Positions 25,195 to 34,008 of a stretch of DNA of 64,000 nucleotides are shown here, piece after piece. The DNA lies in NCBI RefSeq assembly GCF_014695725.1, contig NZ_JACJOU010000026.1, positions 186,001-250,000 on the forward strand. The letters run 5' to 3'. This stretch comes from Microcoleus sp. FACHB-672. GTDB lineage: Bacteria; Cyanobacteriota; Cyanobacteriia; Cyanobacteriales; Oscillatoriaceae. Made by a program: the position numbers and the translations under genes. Within the stretch, counting starts at the first letter, position 1. Every line of letters begins with the position of its first letter. The notes under the pieces are model-generated. The model was not told the DNA's origin. It saw nothing but the letters and a program-made list of their open reading frames with translations, and made no database searches.

Positions 25195-27795
25195 ATGAAT
25201 ACTTCGTTAATTAGTCCCCAAACAATTGAGCTTGTTTCGCTGCTGACAGGGCAAAAACTACGAAAAGAGGATATTACTCCGCCTGTGCTTTTTCTGGGGG
25301 GGCTGGTGACGGTGTTGTTGGGAGTCATCTATGTTGACGGTACGGTTGGCGCTGAGGAAATGCAGCGGCTGCGGGCAACTTTGACGGAACTCATCCCCGC
25401 TAACAACAGTTTGCGCCAATTGGTAATGCCGATGGTTAAGGGCGTGCAAGCTCAGCAACTTTACAAGAAATTGACGGAGTTTCTGGCGCTGACATCGTGC
25501 TTTTCCGAGGAGGAAAAACTGCTGCTAATTAGTTTTGGGTATCAAATGTCTACAGCAGATGGGGCAATAGATAAACGCGAAAAAGAGTATTTGAAAATCA
25601 TCGCCAACAGACTCGGAATCGATGCGCGATTTTTGACTGTTTTGGAAGCGAGTTTTAGCAATCAAGCAATCAGCGATACAGCAGCTTTAGCAGAAGTCCA
25701 CTCGTTACTCGATCCTGCACAATTTCAAACTCTAGATTCTTTGTTTGTCCGTGCGGCTAGTCACATTATCGAACATTTGCCAGCCAAACCGAAACAGCAA
25801 AAAAATCAAAAGCATTCAGTCTCGTCATATCAGAACTTGAAAAAGTTTCAGGAGTATAGACAACAATTGGATGTAGTTTGTGGCAAACTTTATTTGACTG
25901 TTCTAGATGGAAGCGAGCGTAACGTGCTATCTCCTAATTTAACAGAAGAAGTAACAAAGATATCTCGTAAATTACAATCTCAGCGGTTTCGCGTTGCTGT
26001 TGTCGGCGAGTTTAGCAAAGGAAAATCTACTTTACTCAATGCTTTGCTGGGCGAAGAAATTCAACCTGTGCGGGATATTCCCTGTAGCGGTACGGTGACT
26101 GTTTTGAAATACGGGCCGCAGCAGCGGGTTATCTGCAAATATAAAGACGGACGCGAAGAGGAAATTTCACCTGAGCAATATAAAGATAAAGCCTCGATTT
26201 CTGAGGAAGCAGCTTTAGGTTCTTTTGGAGATGAAATTGTAAATTCAGAAATCAAAGAAATAATTTTCGAGCATCCGAATCTCGAATTGTGCCGCAATGG
26301 TGTAGAAATTATTGATTCTCCCGGATTGAATGAACAAGCGGAACGCACGTTAGTTACGGAACAGGTTCTCAAAACAACTGATGCGGTGATTTTTTTGACT
26401 CATGCTCAAAATGCTTTGACAGAAAAAGAGCGAGAACTGCTGTTGTATTTGAAAAAAGAGTTGAATCCAGGGAAAGATGATGAAGGTGTGAAGAGTATTT
26501 TTGTTTTAGTTAATTTTGCCGATTTGCTGCGTCGGGAAGAAAGCCGCAAACAGGTAAAACAAAGGGTAGAAACGATTCTTAAGAGTCAAAATTTGATGGC
26601 TGGTGAAAGCCGGATTCATTTTATTTCGGCTCAATCTGCACTCGATGCGATTTTGGACGGAACGGAAAATGAGTATGTGAAATCTTTTCAGGATTTTACA
26701 AAATCTCTGGAACAGTTTTTGACAGAAGAACGGGGGGCCATCGCACTTCAGCAGTCGGCATCTGGAATTAAGCAAATTATTAATACTGGCTGCGAGGAAT
26801 TGAATCAATGGCGGGAAATGTTAGAGGGAATATTGACAGTTGATCAAGGAGATAAGCAAAAAATATTTGAACAAATGGCGGAAGCAAGCGGACGCGATGT
26901 AAAAATTAGATTGTTAGCTGATGAACTGATGGAGCAATCGGCAGACGAAGTTATTGAATCTTGGAATGAATGGTTGGAAGGGTTGGGAGAACGCCTGATG
27001 GCAAAAAGTCATCACTGGACTTCCGAACACGGACACATCATGAGTCGAGACAAGTTGACTAAAGATTATGCAGATCAATTTGTACGAGACATCACCGAAG
27101 AAATTGATGACTGGGGCAATCAAAAAGTACAGTCTATTTTAAAACAAAATATGGGAGTGCTAGACAGCAAAATTGGTGAAGATATTTATGCAATACGGCA
27201 ACAATTTCAACAGTTTGACAAGCAACTCAGCACTAGCCTTGTCACTCAATTCAATAACTTAGCAACAGCAGGTAGCTTAGGCGGAATTGGCAGCAGTGGA
27301 AGCGGAATAGCTTCATCAATTGGCGAGATTGAGGATAGTGGATTTTTTGGGGGTTTAGGAATTGGTGCAGCAGTTGGTGCTGCGTTGCTATTTTTTACAG
27401 GACTTGGTTTTATAGGAGTTATTTTGGGTGGCTTAGCGGCTGGTACTGGTGGCGGTTTGGGCTTGAGTTTTTTAGATGGCGATGCTGTTAAAGCTCAGAT
27501 TAAGGAAAAAGTTTGTGAGTTAGGCTTTGAGAAATTTGGCGAATCGGCAGAGTCTATTTTTGAGAAGGTACAACAAAGAATTATTGCAGTATTTGCCGAT
27601 CACGCTGATGCGAATAGCGATGCGATGTTAAAAGCTATCTCGCTGTGGGAAAATTTATTAGAACAGCAGGAAAAGCGAGAGCGCCAAAATCAAGCAGAAT
27701 GCGAAGCCGAAAAGGTTTGGCTGGCTGACAAACGTCGGGAACTTGAACAAGTACAGAATCAAATTGAAACAATCTTAAATCAAAGTGCCTGCTAA
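25195..27795 (+). CDS. TerB-domain dynamin-like GTPase
   Basis: The 866-aa protein joins an N-terminal TerB-like helical domain (about 25-165, with two acidic metal-like loops DGTVGAEE and DGAIDKRE) to a bacterial dynamin-like GTPase. G1 is GEFSKGKST (271-279), G2 is the threonine of CSGTVTVLK near 300, and G3 is DSPG (374-377). G4 reads NFAD (440-443), in which the usual lysine is phenylalanine. Long helical stretches follow, then a glycine-rich hydrophobic paddle (about 717-765, FFGGLGIGAAVGAALLFFTG) for membrane insertion and a charged coiled-coil C-terminus. Dynamin-like proteins remodel membranes. The divergent partner and lack of the local GCCGGC motif suggest a mobile stress or defence module, which is inference. 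Confidence 0.85.
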   Translation: MNTSLISPQTIELVSLLTGQKLRKEDITPPVLFLGGLVTVLLGVIYVDGTVGAEEMQRLRATLTELIPANNSLRQLVMPMVKGVQAQQLYKKLTEFLALTSCFSEEEKLLLISFGYQMSTADGAIDKREKEYLKIIANRLGIDARFLTVLEASFSNQAISDTAALAEVHSLLDPAQFQTLDSLFVRAASHIIEHLPAKPKQQKNQKHSVSSYQNLKKFQEYRQQLDVVCGKLYLTVLDGSERNVLSPNLTEEVTKISRKLQSQRFRVAVVGEFSKGKSTLLNALLGEEIQPVRDIPCSGTVTVLKYGPQQRVICKYKDGREEEISPEQYKDKASISEEAALGSFGDEIVNSEIKEIIFEHPNLELCRNGVEIIDSPGLNEQAERTLVTEQVLKTTDAVIFLTHAQNALTEKERELLLYLKKELNPGKDDEGVKSIFVLVNFADLLRREESRKQVKQRVETILKSQNLMAGESRIHFISAQSALDAILDGTENEYVKSFQDFTKSLEQFLTEERGAIALQQSASGIKQIINTGCEELNQWREMLEGILTVDQGDKQKIFEQMAEASGRDVKIRLLADELMEQSADEVIESWNEWLEGLGERLMAKSHHWTSEHGHIMSRDKLTKDYADQFVRDITEEIDDWGNQKVQSILKQNMGVLDSKIGEDIYAIRQQFQQFDKQLSTSLVTQFNNLATAGSLGGIGSSGSGIASSIGEIEDSGFFGGLGIGAAVGAALLFFTGLGFIGVILGGLAAGTGGGLGLSFLDGDAVKAQIKEKVCELGFEKFGESAESIFEKVQQRIIAVFADHADANSDAMLKAISLWENLLEQQEKRERQNQAECEAEKVWLADKRRELEQVQNQIETILNQSAC

Positions 27796-27976
27796 TTCAA
27801 TGGGTAATACGAGATCCGGTTATGTTCTACTACTAACAAATCAAGCCCAGTTCAACCAGAGTTAAACCAGTAATAATTGATAATATTTTTGATTTCCTGA
27901 CTCATTGTTTGAAGAACAAAACATCTGGTCGCCAAAACATCTTCTAACTCATCTTGACTTTCAAAATGCTCGTTGC

Positions 27977-28083
27977 GTGCATCTCATTTTTGTCAATTTG
28001 GCGTGCCGGCATCTTTCTCACGTGTTGGCAGATCAGGGAGAAAGGTGCTCCCACTCCCATATTTTTGCAAAAATGAGATGCAC
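27977..28083. repeat. Nested inverted repeat, 107 bp
   Basis: The outer arms GTGCATCTCATTTTTG (27977-27992) and CAAAAATGAGATGCAC (28068-28083) are a perfect 16-bp inverted repeat. Inside, GCATCTTTCTC (28009-28019) pairs with GAGAAAGGTGC (28038-28048) with one G-T pair. The layout resembles a small non-autonomous hairpin element or a structured RNA. No transposase is linked to it. Confidence 0.8.
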
Positions 28084-28100
28084 CCAGGACAAAACAAAAA

Positions 28101-28146
28101 AAGAAGAATTAGAAACTAAGAAAACTCTCAATTTTTAATTCTTCTT
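28101..28146. terminator. Hairpin near the chorismate mutase 3' end
   Basis: AAGAAGAATTA (28101-28111) pairs perfectly with TAATTCTTCTT (28136-28146). The stem is AT-rich and lacks a clean T-tract, so it is a weak terminator candidate for either the leftward aroH transcript or the rightward dynamin-like gene transcript. Confidence 0.35.
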
Positions 28147-28162
28147 GGTTGCCGGCATAACA

Positions 28163-28543
28163 CTAACTGGGTGCTAAACTCCAATCAGGTCTAAGGTTTT
28201 TCGCAAGTCTTAAATAAGGATGGTGAATCTCGACTTGGGAGGCTGAGATATTGACATGGATGAGAAAGCGGATGCAAAGTTCTAAGCCCCCCACCACGTG
28301 CATTTGCTGTACATCCAACAGAGGCACACAGTCCCATCCGGGGCGAGCACGGGCAATCGCTGCTGGAAAAATTACATCCAAATCACGGGTGGCTGAAAAC
28401 GTGGCACTAATGATCTGTTCCGGATCTAACTGATTTCGCGCTTCCAGTTCATCTAACAGTTCTGTCACCGCTTCTCGAATCGCTTCAACCGTATTTTCCG
28501 AAACAGTTGTTGCCCCACGAATCGCTCGAACTCTCCACTCCAC
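28163..28543 (-). CDS. aroH: Chorismate mutase, AroH class
   Basis: The enzyme converts chorismate to prephenate, the first step towards Phe and Tyr. The 126-aa length and the motifs RAIRGATTV at the start, SATFSATRDLDVIFPAAIAR in the middle and VPLLDVQQMHV match the monofunctional AroH fold of Bacillus subtilis, not the all-helical AroQ type. The conserved Arg of RGATTV and the Arg of TRDLD are active-site residues of the family. The start codon is GTG (28543). It stands alone, 256 bp from the sppA gene. Confidence 0.92.
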   Translation of the reverse strand: MEWRVRAIRGATTVSENTVEAIREAVTELLDELEARNQLDPEQIISATFSATRDLDVIFPAAIARARPGWDCVPLLDVQQMHVVGGLELCIRFLIHVNISASQVEIHHPYLRLAKNLRPDWSLAPS

Positions 28544-28799
28544 GCCAAACTTCTCCTATGTATATTTGTATTGATCAGCACCCCCACCGGCAATGAGAAT
28601 TGAAAAGTGAAAATTCAGAATTGAGAGTCGCAAATTGGGGATTGCCGGCTAAAAAATTTGTTTCTTTTTTTCTACACATTCAATTCCCAATCGCAGAAAA
28701 TCTTCAATCTAAGCGAAATCTTTAAACATTCAAAAATCGCTCAGACTTAATTCTTCACTTTTCACATTTTTCCCTTCTCACTGACCGCTCAATCCTAAA

Positions 28800-29615
28800 T
28801 TAAGGTCGATACATCCACAAGGGCAAACCACTGGCAGACATCTCAAAATCCATCCACTCAATGCCGGCAGACAGACTGGATGTCACCTGACTTTCTCCCA
28901 AAATCCGGCTTAATAAGGGTTTACGTTCTTCCAGGGTGTAACACTGGGTTTTTTCCGGATCGAGTCCCACCAATTCTGCTGCCCAGCGGCGAGCGTCCTC
29001 TTCTGTTCCCAGCCGGTCAACAACGCCCAGTTCTAAAGCTTGTTGTCCGGTAAAAATTCGACCATCGGCAAAGCTTTTTACCGTATCGACTGCCAAATTC
29101 CGCGCCTCAGCAACGGTTTGAACAAACTGTTGGTAACTGGTATCGATCAACTGTTGCAGAATATCTTTTTCTGGCTCAGTTAATTCTCGATCAAACGCCA
29201 AAATATCTTTGTAAGGGCCGGATTTAATAACTTTGAAAGAAACCCCAACTTTTTCCAGTAGGCGTTCTAAATTATTGCCTCGCAGAATTACGCCGATGCT
29301 GCCGGTGATCGTCCCCGGATTCGCCACAATATGCTCGGCACCCATCCCGATATAGACGCCTCCAGAGGCCGAAATATTGCCAAAACTAGCAACAATTTTG
29401 ACTTTCTCTCGGAGCCGCTTTAAAGCGCTGTAGATTTCCTGGGAATCACCCACCGTGCCTCCGGGACTATCAATTCGCAGCAGCAAGGCAGGAAAGCGTT
29501 TTTCTTCAACAGTTTTGAGAGCTTCTAGCACTCGTTTGCGAGTGGCACCGGCAATCGCGCCGTTCACTTCAATTCGGGCAATTTGTTTGCGAAACTTGTT
29601 AAATGGCCAAATCAT
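28800..29615 (-). CDS. sppA: Signal peptide peptidase SppA (S49 family)
   Basis: The 271-aa protein is the short, single-domain form of this serine/lysine protease, which degrades leftover signal peptides at the membrane. The nucleophile serine is in GNISASGGVYIGMG, and the catalytic lysine is in IKSGPYKDIL about 50 residues later. DSPGGTVGDSQEI and GTITGSIGVI are further family landmarks. The N-terminus (MIWPFNKFRKQIARIEV) lacks a strong membrane helix, unlike E. coli SppA, so it is probably peripheral or in oligomeric form. Cyanobacterial homologues have also been linked to phycobilisome degradation and light acclimation, which is family knowledge only. Confidence 0.9.
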   Translation of the reverse strand: MIWPFNKFRKQIARIEVNGAIAGATRKRVLEALKTVEEKRFPALLLRIDSPGGTVGDSQEIYSALKRLREKVKIVASFGNISASGGVYIGMGAEHIVANPGTITGSIGVILRGNNLERLLEKVGVSFKVIKSGPYKDILAFDRELTEPEKDILQQLIDTSYQQFVQTVAEARNLAVDTVKSFADGRIFTGQQALELGVVDRLGTEEDARRWAAELVGLDPEKTQCYTLEERKPLLSRILGESQVTSSLSAGIEWMDFEMSASGLPLWMYRP

Positions 29616-30098
29616 GGGCGGTCAAACAGCAGTTGTGAGTCAGTTAATATCAAGTGTTTTAAGTTTTGAGTTTTGAATGTATCACTCATCACTTTGGCGA
29701 ACGGTGGCCAGATGGGAGCGGCTGAGTATAAATACTTCCAGGTTGCCCAATTGGTCGAAGAACTCTCAGGACTTGCCACAAGAGCGCACGCGATTAATTG
29801 CGTGCTTATTCTAGTTTGCCTGAATATTATCGAGTTGTCGGCATTCTGCTGAGCCGGCTGGCTATGAAATCGTCGATATCACAGCGTTAACACGATACTC
29901 TAAAGTCTAGACATCTTTAGTAGCATTTCTTAACATAATTATACGATTGGGTACAATTAAATAAATGAACCCTCGACTTCGCAATTCAGGCTTGGAGCGC
30001 TATTTGCCCTTGCAAGAAGCGAAAGATCGTGTTGAAGGCTCCCACAGCCGGCAGCTTTTGCAATCCTTTCCAAACGCCCTATTTTATCGCTAAACCCC
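29616..30098. other. Divergent intergenic region, sppA to EamA gene
   Basis: The region contains promoters for both flanking genes. A 42-codon frame at 29965-30093 is noted separately. Near 29640-29690 there are GTTTTAAGTTTTGAGTTTTGA runs related to the CTCAAAACTC repeats at the window start (opposite strand). No RNA gene seen. Confidence 0.4.
29965..30093 (+). CDS. Possible short upstream ORF, 42 aa
   Basis: ATG 29965 opens MNPRLRNSGLERYLPLQEAK..., ending at TAA 30091-30093, six bases before the EamA start in another frame. The peptide is basic and soluble. No clear ribosome site is visible, and I recognise no family. A leader peptide or chance ORF are equally possible. Confidence 0.2.
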   Translation: MNPRLRNSGLERYLPLQEAKDRVEGSHSRQLLQSFPNALFYR

Positions 30099-31190
30099 AT
30101 GTATCTAAGACTGAGTGAATCGAAACGGCCTCTGGCAACACTGCTGCTAATCGCCCCGTTTTTCCTGTGGGGAACCGCAATGGTGGCGATGAAAGGTGTT
30201 ATCCCGAACACAACCCCGCTATTCATGGCAGGCGTGCGTTTGCTACCGGCAGGCGTCTTAGTTCTGATCGCAGCCGCAATGATGGGCAGGCCGGCCTTAA
30301 AAGGCTGGGGGGCATGGCTGTGGGTGGCCTTTTTTGCCCTCGTGGATGGGGCAATGTTTCAAGGTTTTTTAGCCGAGGGATTGCTGAGAACCGGCGCAGG
30401 GTTGGGATCAGTGATGATTGACTCCCAACCCCTAGCCGTGGCGATTTTATCGTGGTGGCTGTTTGGCGAACGCATTGGCTTATGGGGCTGGCTGGGGCTA
30501 GGGGTTGGCGTCCTGGGGATCGCGCTGATAGGCTTGCCCGATGCGTGGATTTTGGGGCTGTTCCAGCAAGGGATCGCATCGGTGCCGGTGGAAATCGGGA
30601 ATTTGTTTGAAAACGGGGAATGGCTGATGCTGCTGGCGGCGCTATCGATGGCCGTGGGGACGGTAACCATTCGCTACGTCTGCCGGTATGCCGATGCCGT
30701 AGTCGCCACCGGCTGGCACATGATTTTAGGCGGAATCGCCTTATTGACCCTTTCACTGGCGACAGAATCCCAGCAGTGGGTGAATATTGATCTTTCAGGC
30801 TGGGCGGCTTTAGCCTATGCAACGATTTTTGGCAGTGCCCTCGCTTACGGGTTGTTCTTTTACTTTGCCTCCACCGGCAGCCTCACCAGTTTGAGTGCCC
30901 TGACCTTCCTCACGCCGGTGTTTGCCCTATTATTTGGAAACTTATTCTTAGCCGAAGTTCTTAGTCCCCTGCAATCGATTGGTGTTTGCCTGACAATCGT
31001 GAGTATTTACTTAATCAATCAACGTGATACGATAGCCCAAAAGCTGAGACTAGGGCGTACAGTGGATCAAACCATTGCCTCTGCGGAGGAAACTGCTGCT
31101 GAAAATCGACTCCTGCTACAATCGTCTGAGAGCAAATCGGTTGAGCTGCCGGTGACGGTACGCATTGCGGAATCCGAACCGGAGATTTAA
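30099..31190 (+). CDS. EamA/DMT-family permease
   Basis: This 363-aa inner-membrane protein of the drug/metabolite transporter superfamily has ten predicted helices in two EamA halves (about 12-145 and 175-310). Landmarks are APFFLWGTAMVAMKGVI at the start and ALAYGLFFYFASTGSLTSLS plus LTPVFALLFGNLFLAEVLSP in the second half. A hydrophilic tail of about 50 residues (from about 315) extends beyond the usual length. Substrates of this family are diverse (amino acids, nucleotides, sugars) and none can be assigned. It is monocistronic by spacing. Confidence 0.87.
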   Translation: MYLRLSESKRPLATLLLIAPFFLWGTAMVAMKGVIPNTTPLFMAGVRLLPAGVLVLIAAAMMGRPALKGWGAWLWVAFFALVDGAMFQGFLAEGLLRTGAGLGSVMIDSQPLAVAILSWWLFGERIGLWGWLGLGVGVLGIALIGLPDAWILGLFQQGIASVPVEIGNLFENGEWLMLLAALSMAVGTVTIRYVCRYADAVVATGWHMILGGIALLTLSLATESQQWVNIDLSGWAALAYATIFGSALAYGLFFYFASTGSLTSLSALTFLTPVFALLFGNLFLAEVLSPLQSIGVCLTIVSIYLINQRDTIAQKLRLGRTVDQTIASAEETAAENRLLLQSSESKSVELPVTVRIAESEPEI

Positions 31191-31437
31191 CCTCAGCCGA
31201 TCCAATCTGACCGTCAACAGGTCGATGAACCGGCACAGCTAGCTGGTTAATGATTTTAGATTTTTGATAGGTAATTTCCTCCAAAAAGCAACCAAAATCA
31301 TCGAAAATCAAAGTTCCACCAGCAGCAGCCACAGCTGATCTGTGATTCGCGCAGGATGCAGAACGGGTAGGATTGAGCTAGCTTAATTACACCTGAATCG
31401 CTCACGCTGGTTGACTCCCCCACCCCCGCGTTAGAAT

Positions 31438-32730
31438 ATGGTGCTTTACCGCTCCACCGTGTTGCTCGTTACCTGCGCTAGTTGCCTGGGTTTGCCCAGT
31501 CCAGCCAAAGGATTAATTCACCCAAACCGAACCGGGGAAATTTCGATAACGCCCCTTATAAAAGGCGCAGTGGTTCTGAACACCCTGCAAGTGGCTCAAG
31601 CAAACGCCCCCGCCGGCATAGAACGCCCTCCCCTCGGACCAGGTGATCGGCAGCCGGCAGTGCGAGAACTGCAAAAGACACTGAAAACTTTGGGATACTA
31701 CAACGGTGCCGAGGATGGCGTCTATGAAGCCACAACAGCCGAAGCCGTCGCGCAATTTCAAGCCGGTGCCGGTTTAGAAGCAGATGGGGTTGCCGGTTCC
31801 ACAACTTGGGATCGCTTGCAAATCGCCCAAAACCAAGCAAAACCCGCCCCTTCCCCAGACACCCAAAAAGCATCGAATTCAAAATCTAATCCCTCAAGAT
31901 TGCTGCAAGGCAAAACAAAATGGCTATTGCTAGGTTTGGGTGTAATTGTGATTGCTGGAATTGTCGGCTTGATATTTAATTTGCTCATGCGTTCTGGGGA
32001 AAATGAAGAGGATTCAGATCTCGATAGCCGAGGTGAGCGATCTTCCCAACATCCCCAACAAAATTATTCTGAAAACCCACACCATCTGCAAAATAGAGAA
32101 GCGAATTTAGGCAGTCACCAGCCTAATTATGACAGCAACGGCTATCCGATATCCGGTGCCCTCGATTCAGAAAAAAAGGAGCGAAAAGAGCCGGCAGACT
32201 CAACTCCCCCAGAATATTTAGCCGTTGAAGAAATTACTCGTCTACAAAAAATCGATATTATTGATGAATTAATTCGAGATTTACAAAAGCCCGATCCTGC
32301 CAAGCGACGTAAAGCAATTTGGGATTTGGGGCAGCGGGGAGACTCCCGCGCTGTACAGCCTTTGGTGAATTTGATGGTTGATTCAGATTCTAAACAGCGC
32401 AGTTTAATCCTGGCAGCTTTATCTGAAATTGGCACCCGCACCCTAAAACCGATGAATCGAGCTTTAGCCGTTTCTCTGCAAGATGACAATGCTGAAGTAA
32501 GAAAAAATGCGATTCGGGACTTAACACGTATTTATGAGTTAGTCTCTCAAATGAGTCAGCTATTGGGTCATGCAATTGACGATCCAGACGATGAAGTGCG
32601 GGAAACTGCTAATTGGGCATTAGCGCAGTTGAGCAATATACGTGGGTTGCCGGTTGGAGAAAATCGACCCAGCCGGTCAAATTCTGCAAATCCGCCGCAA
32701 GACTCTGGAGGGGAGAATCTTAGGGATTAG
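31438..32730 (+). CDS. Peptidoglycan-binding and HEAT-repeat membrane protein
   Basis: The 430-aa protein has an unusual order. A signal-like N-terminus (1-24) precedes a peptidoglycan-binding type 1 domain (about 66-128, with PAVRELQKTLKTLGYYNG and DGVAGSTTWDRL). A linker follows, then a single membrane helix (about 161-185, WLLLGLGVIVIAGIVGLIFN), a charged Gln/Asn-rich segment, and HEAT-like repeats (about 275-400, KRRKAIWDLGQRGDSRAVQPL and EVRKNAIRDL). The wall-binding domain would be periplasmic and the HEAT part cytoplasmic. It could therefore connect the cell wall to a cytoplasmic partner, which is inference. It starts at ATG 31438. Confidence 0.82.
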   Translation: MVLYRSTVLLVTCASCLGLPSPAKGLIHPNRTGEISITPLIKGAVVLNTLQVAQANAPAGIERPPLGPGDRQPAVRELQKTLKTLGYYNGAEDGVYEATTAEAVAQFQAGAGLEADGVAGSTTWDRLQIAQNQAKPAPSPDTQKASNSKSNPSRLLQGKTKWLLLGLGVIVIAGIVGLIFNLLMRSGENEEDSDLDSRGERSSQHPQQNYSENPHHLQNREANLGSHQPNYDSNGYPISGALDSEKKERKEPADSTPPEYLAVEEITRLQKIDIIDELIRDLQKPDPAKRRKAIWDLGQRGDSRAVQPLVNLMVDSDSKQRSLILAALSEIGTRTLKPMNRALAVSLQDDNAEVRKNAIRDLTRIYELVSQMSQLLGHAIDDPDDEVRETANWALAQLSNIRGLPVGENRPSRSNSANPPQDSGGENLRD

Positions 32731-32811
32731 GAACATGGGGTGAAAGAACAACGGGGATCGGTAATTATTAAGGATTGATCAACTAATCGCACTTAGCAAA
32801 AAACGCAAATC

Positions 32812-33927
32812 GTGACTGGTAAATCTGCAAACTCACTCAAACTTCTATTTCTTTCCACACCTGTTGGCCAATTGGGTTCAGGACTTGGCGGCGGAGTGGA
32901 ACTGACTTTGTATAACATTGCCCTGGAAATGCACCGGCGAGGGCATCATTTGGATATTGTCGCGCCGGCAGGCTCTCGTTTAGATTCATTTCCAATTAAA
33001 GAAATAGCCGGTGAATTGCAAATCACAGCCCAAACTCAGGAACGCGACGCTTTGATTTGTATGCCGGGAAATTCTTTACTGGCAAATATGTGGGAATGTG
33101 CTCGCCAAATTCAAGGAAATTACGATTTAATTGTTAATTTTGCTTACGATTGGTTGCCGTTTTATCTAACACCTTTTTTTAATTGTCCCATCGCCCATTT
33201 TGTCAGTATGGGATCGCTCTCTAATGCGATGGATCAAATTATTGAACAGGTAGCAATTCAGTTTCCCGGTACAATCGGTCTTTACACAAAATCCCAAGCA
33301 GAAACCTTTGTTTTAAAATCTTCTGAACTCAACGCCTCATGGTGCGAGGTTTTAGGCAGTGGCGTTGATTTATCCCTTTATGATTTTTGTGATTCTCCCG
33401 CCCCTCAGTTGGCTTGGTTAGGTCGAATTGCCCCAGAAAAAGCCCTAGAAGATGCCGTCGCGGCAGCTCAAATTGCCGACATTCCGCTGAAAATCTTTGG
33501 CAAAATGCAGGATGAATCCTATTGGCAGCAGATTTGTCAAGCCTATCCAGATGCGCCGGTGGAATATATGGGATTTTTCTCAACTCAAAAGTTGCAAGAA
33601 CAGTTAGGCAAATGTCAGGCGATGCTGATGACTCCGCGCTGGGTAGAAGCCTTTGGAAATGTCGCAATTGAAGCGCTGGCGTGTGGAGTGCCGGTGATTG
33701 CCTACCGGCGTGGAGGGCCGGCTGAAATAATCCAAGATTGCAAAACCGGCTTTTTAGTAGAACCAGATAGTGTCGAAGGCTTAGTAGATGCAATTAAACG
33801 CTTAGATGAAATTGACCGTCTAGAATGCCGGCGGCAAGCAGAAACAGAATATTCTTTAGAAGCCTTAGGTGATCGCATGGAACAATGGTTCCAAAATATT
33901 AAACAGCGTGCCAACCCAACTTCTTAA
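32812..33927 (+). CDS. Glycosyltransferase family 4 protein
   Basis: This 371-aa GT-B glycosyltransferase uses an activated nucleotide sugar. The N-terminal domain shows GQLGSGLGGGVELTLYNIAL. The C-terminal domain shows LAWLGRIAPEKALEDAVAA, YMGFFSTQKLQEQLGKCQAM and then EAFGNVAIEALACGVPVIAY with RGGPAEII, the donor-binding E-x7-E-like region of GT4. The start codon is GTG (32812). Acceptor and sugar are unknown. It is followed by a copy of the dispersed AACCGCAGAT-type repeat and then the LD-carboxypeptidase gene, which might suggest envelope glycan work. Confidence 0.88.
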   Translation: MTGKSANSLKLLFLSTPVGQLGSGLGGGVELTLYNIALEMHRRGHHLDIVAPAGSRLDSFPIKEIAGELQITAQTQERDALICMPGNSLLANMWECARQIQGNYDLIVNFAYDWLPFYLTPFFNCPIAHFVSMGSLSNAMDQIIEQVAIQFPGTIGLYTKSQAETFVLKSSELNASWCEVLGSGVDLSLYDFCDSPAPQLAWLGRIAPEKALEDAVAAAQIADIPLKIFGKMQDESYWQQICQAYPDAPVEYMGFFSTQKLQEQLGKCQAMLMTPRWVEAFGNVAIEALACGVPVIAYRRGGPAEIIQDCKTGFLVEPDSVEGLVDAIKRLDEIDRLECRRQAETEYSLEALGDRMEQWFQNIKQRANPTS

Positions 33928-33934
33928 ATAAAAC

Positions 33935-33990
33935 CGCAAATAAACATAGCCTTTAACAGACAATCTATCTGTGTCCATCTGTGGTTATAA
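33935..33990. repeat. Dispersed CGCAGATAAACGCAGAT-type repeat
   Basis: AAACCGCAAATAAACATAG and TCTATCTGTGTCCATCTGTGG form one divergent copy of the repeat family between the glycosyltransferase and LD-carboxypeptidase genes. Confidence 0.65.
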
Positions 33991-34008
33991 AATCTTTATC
34001 TCGATAAA

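Larger units (their letters stand above)
27796..28162. other. Intergenic region with nested hairpins
   Basis: This stretch follows the dynamin-like gene and precedes the end of the chorismate mutase gene. It contains the nested 107-bp palindromic structure at 27977-28083 and a second hairpin at 28101-28146. A 77-codon frame at 27905-28138 runs straight through both structures and is not credible. Confidence 0.55.

Noticed and set aside
27905-28138. 77-codon + strand ORF
   Set aside because: It reads through the nested palindrome and a second hairpin, has no ribosome site and looks like chance.
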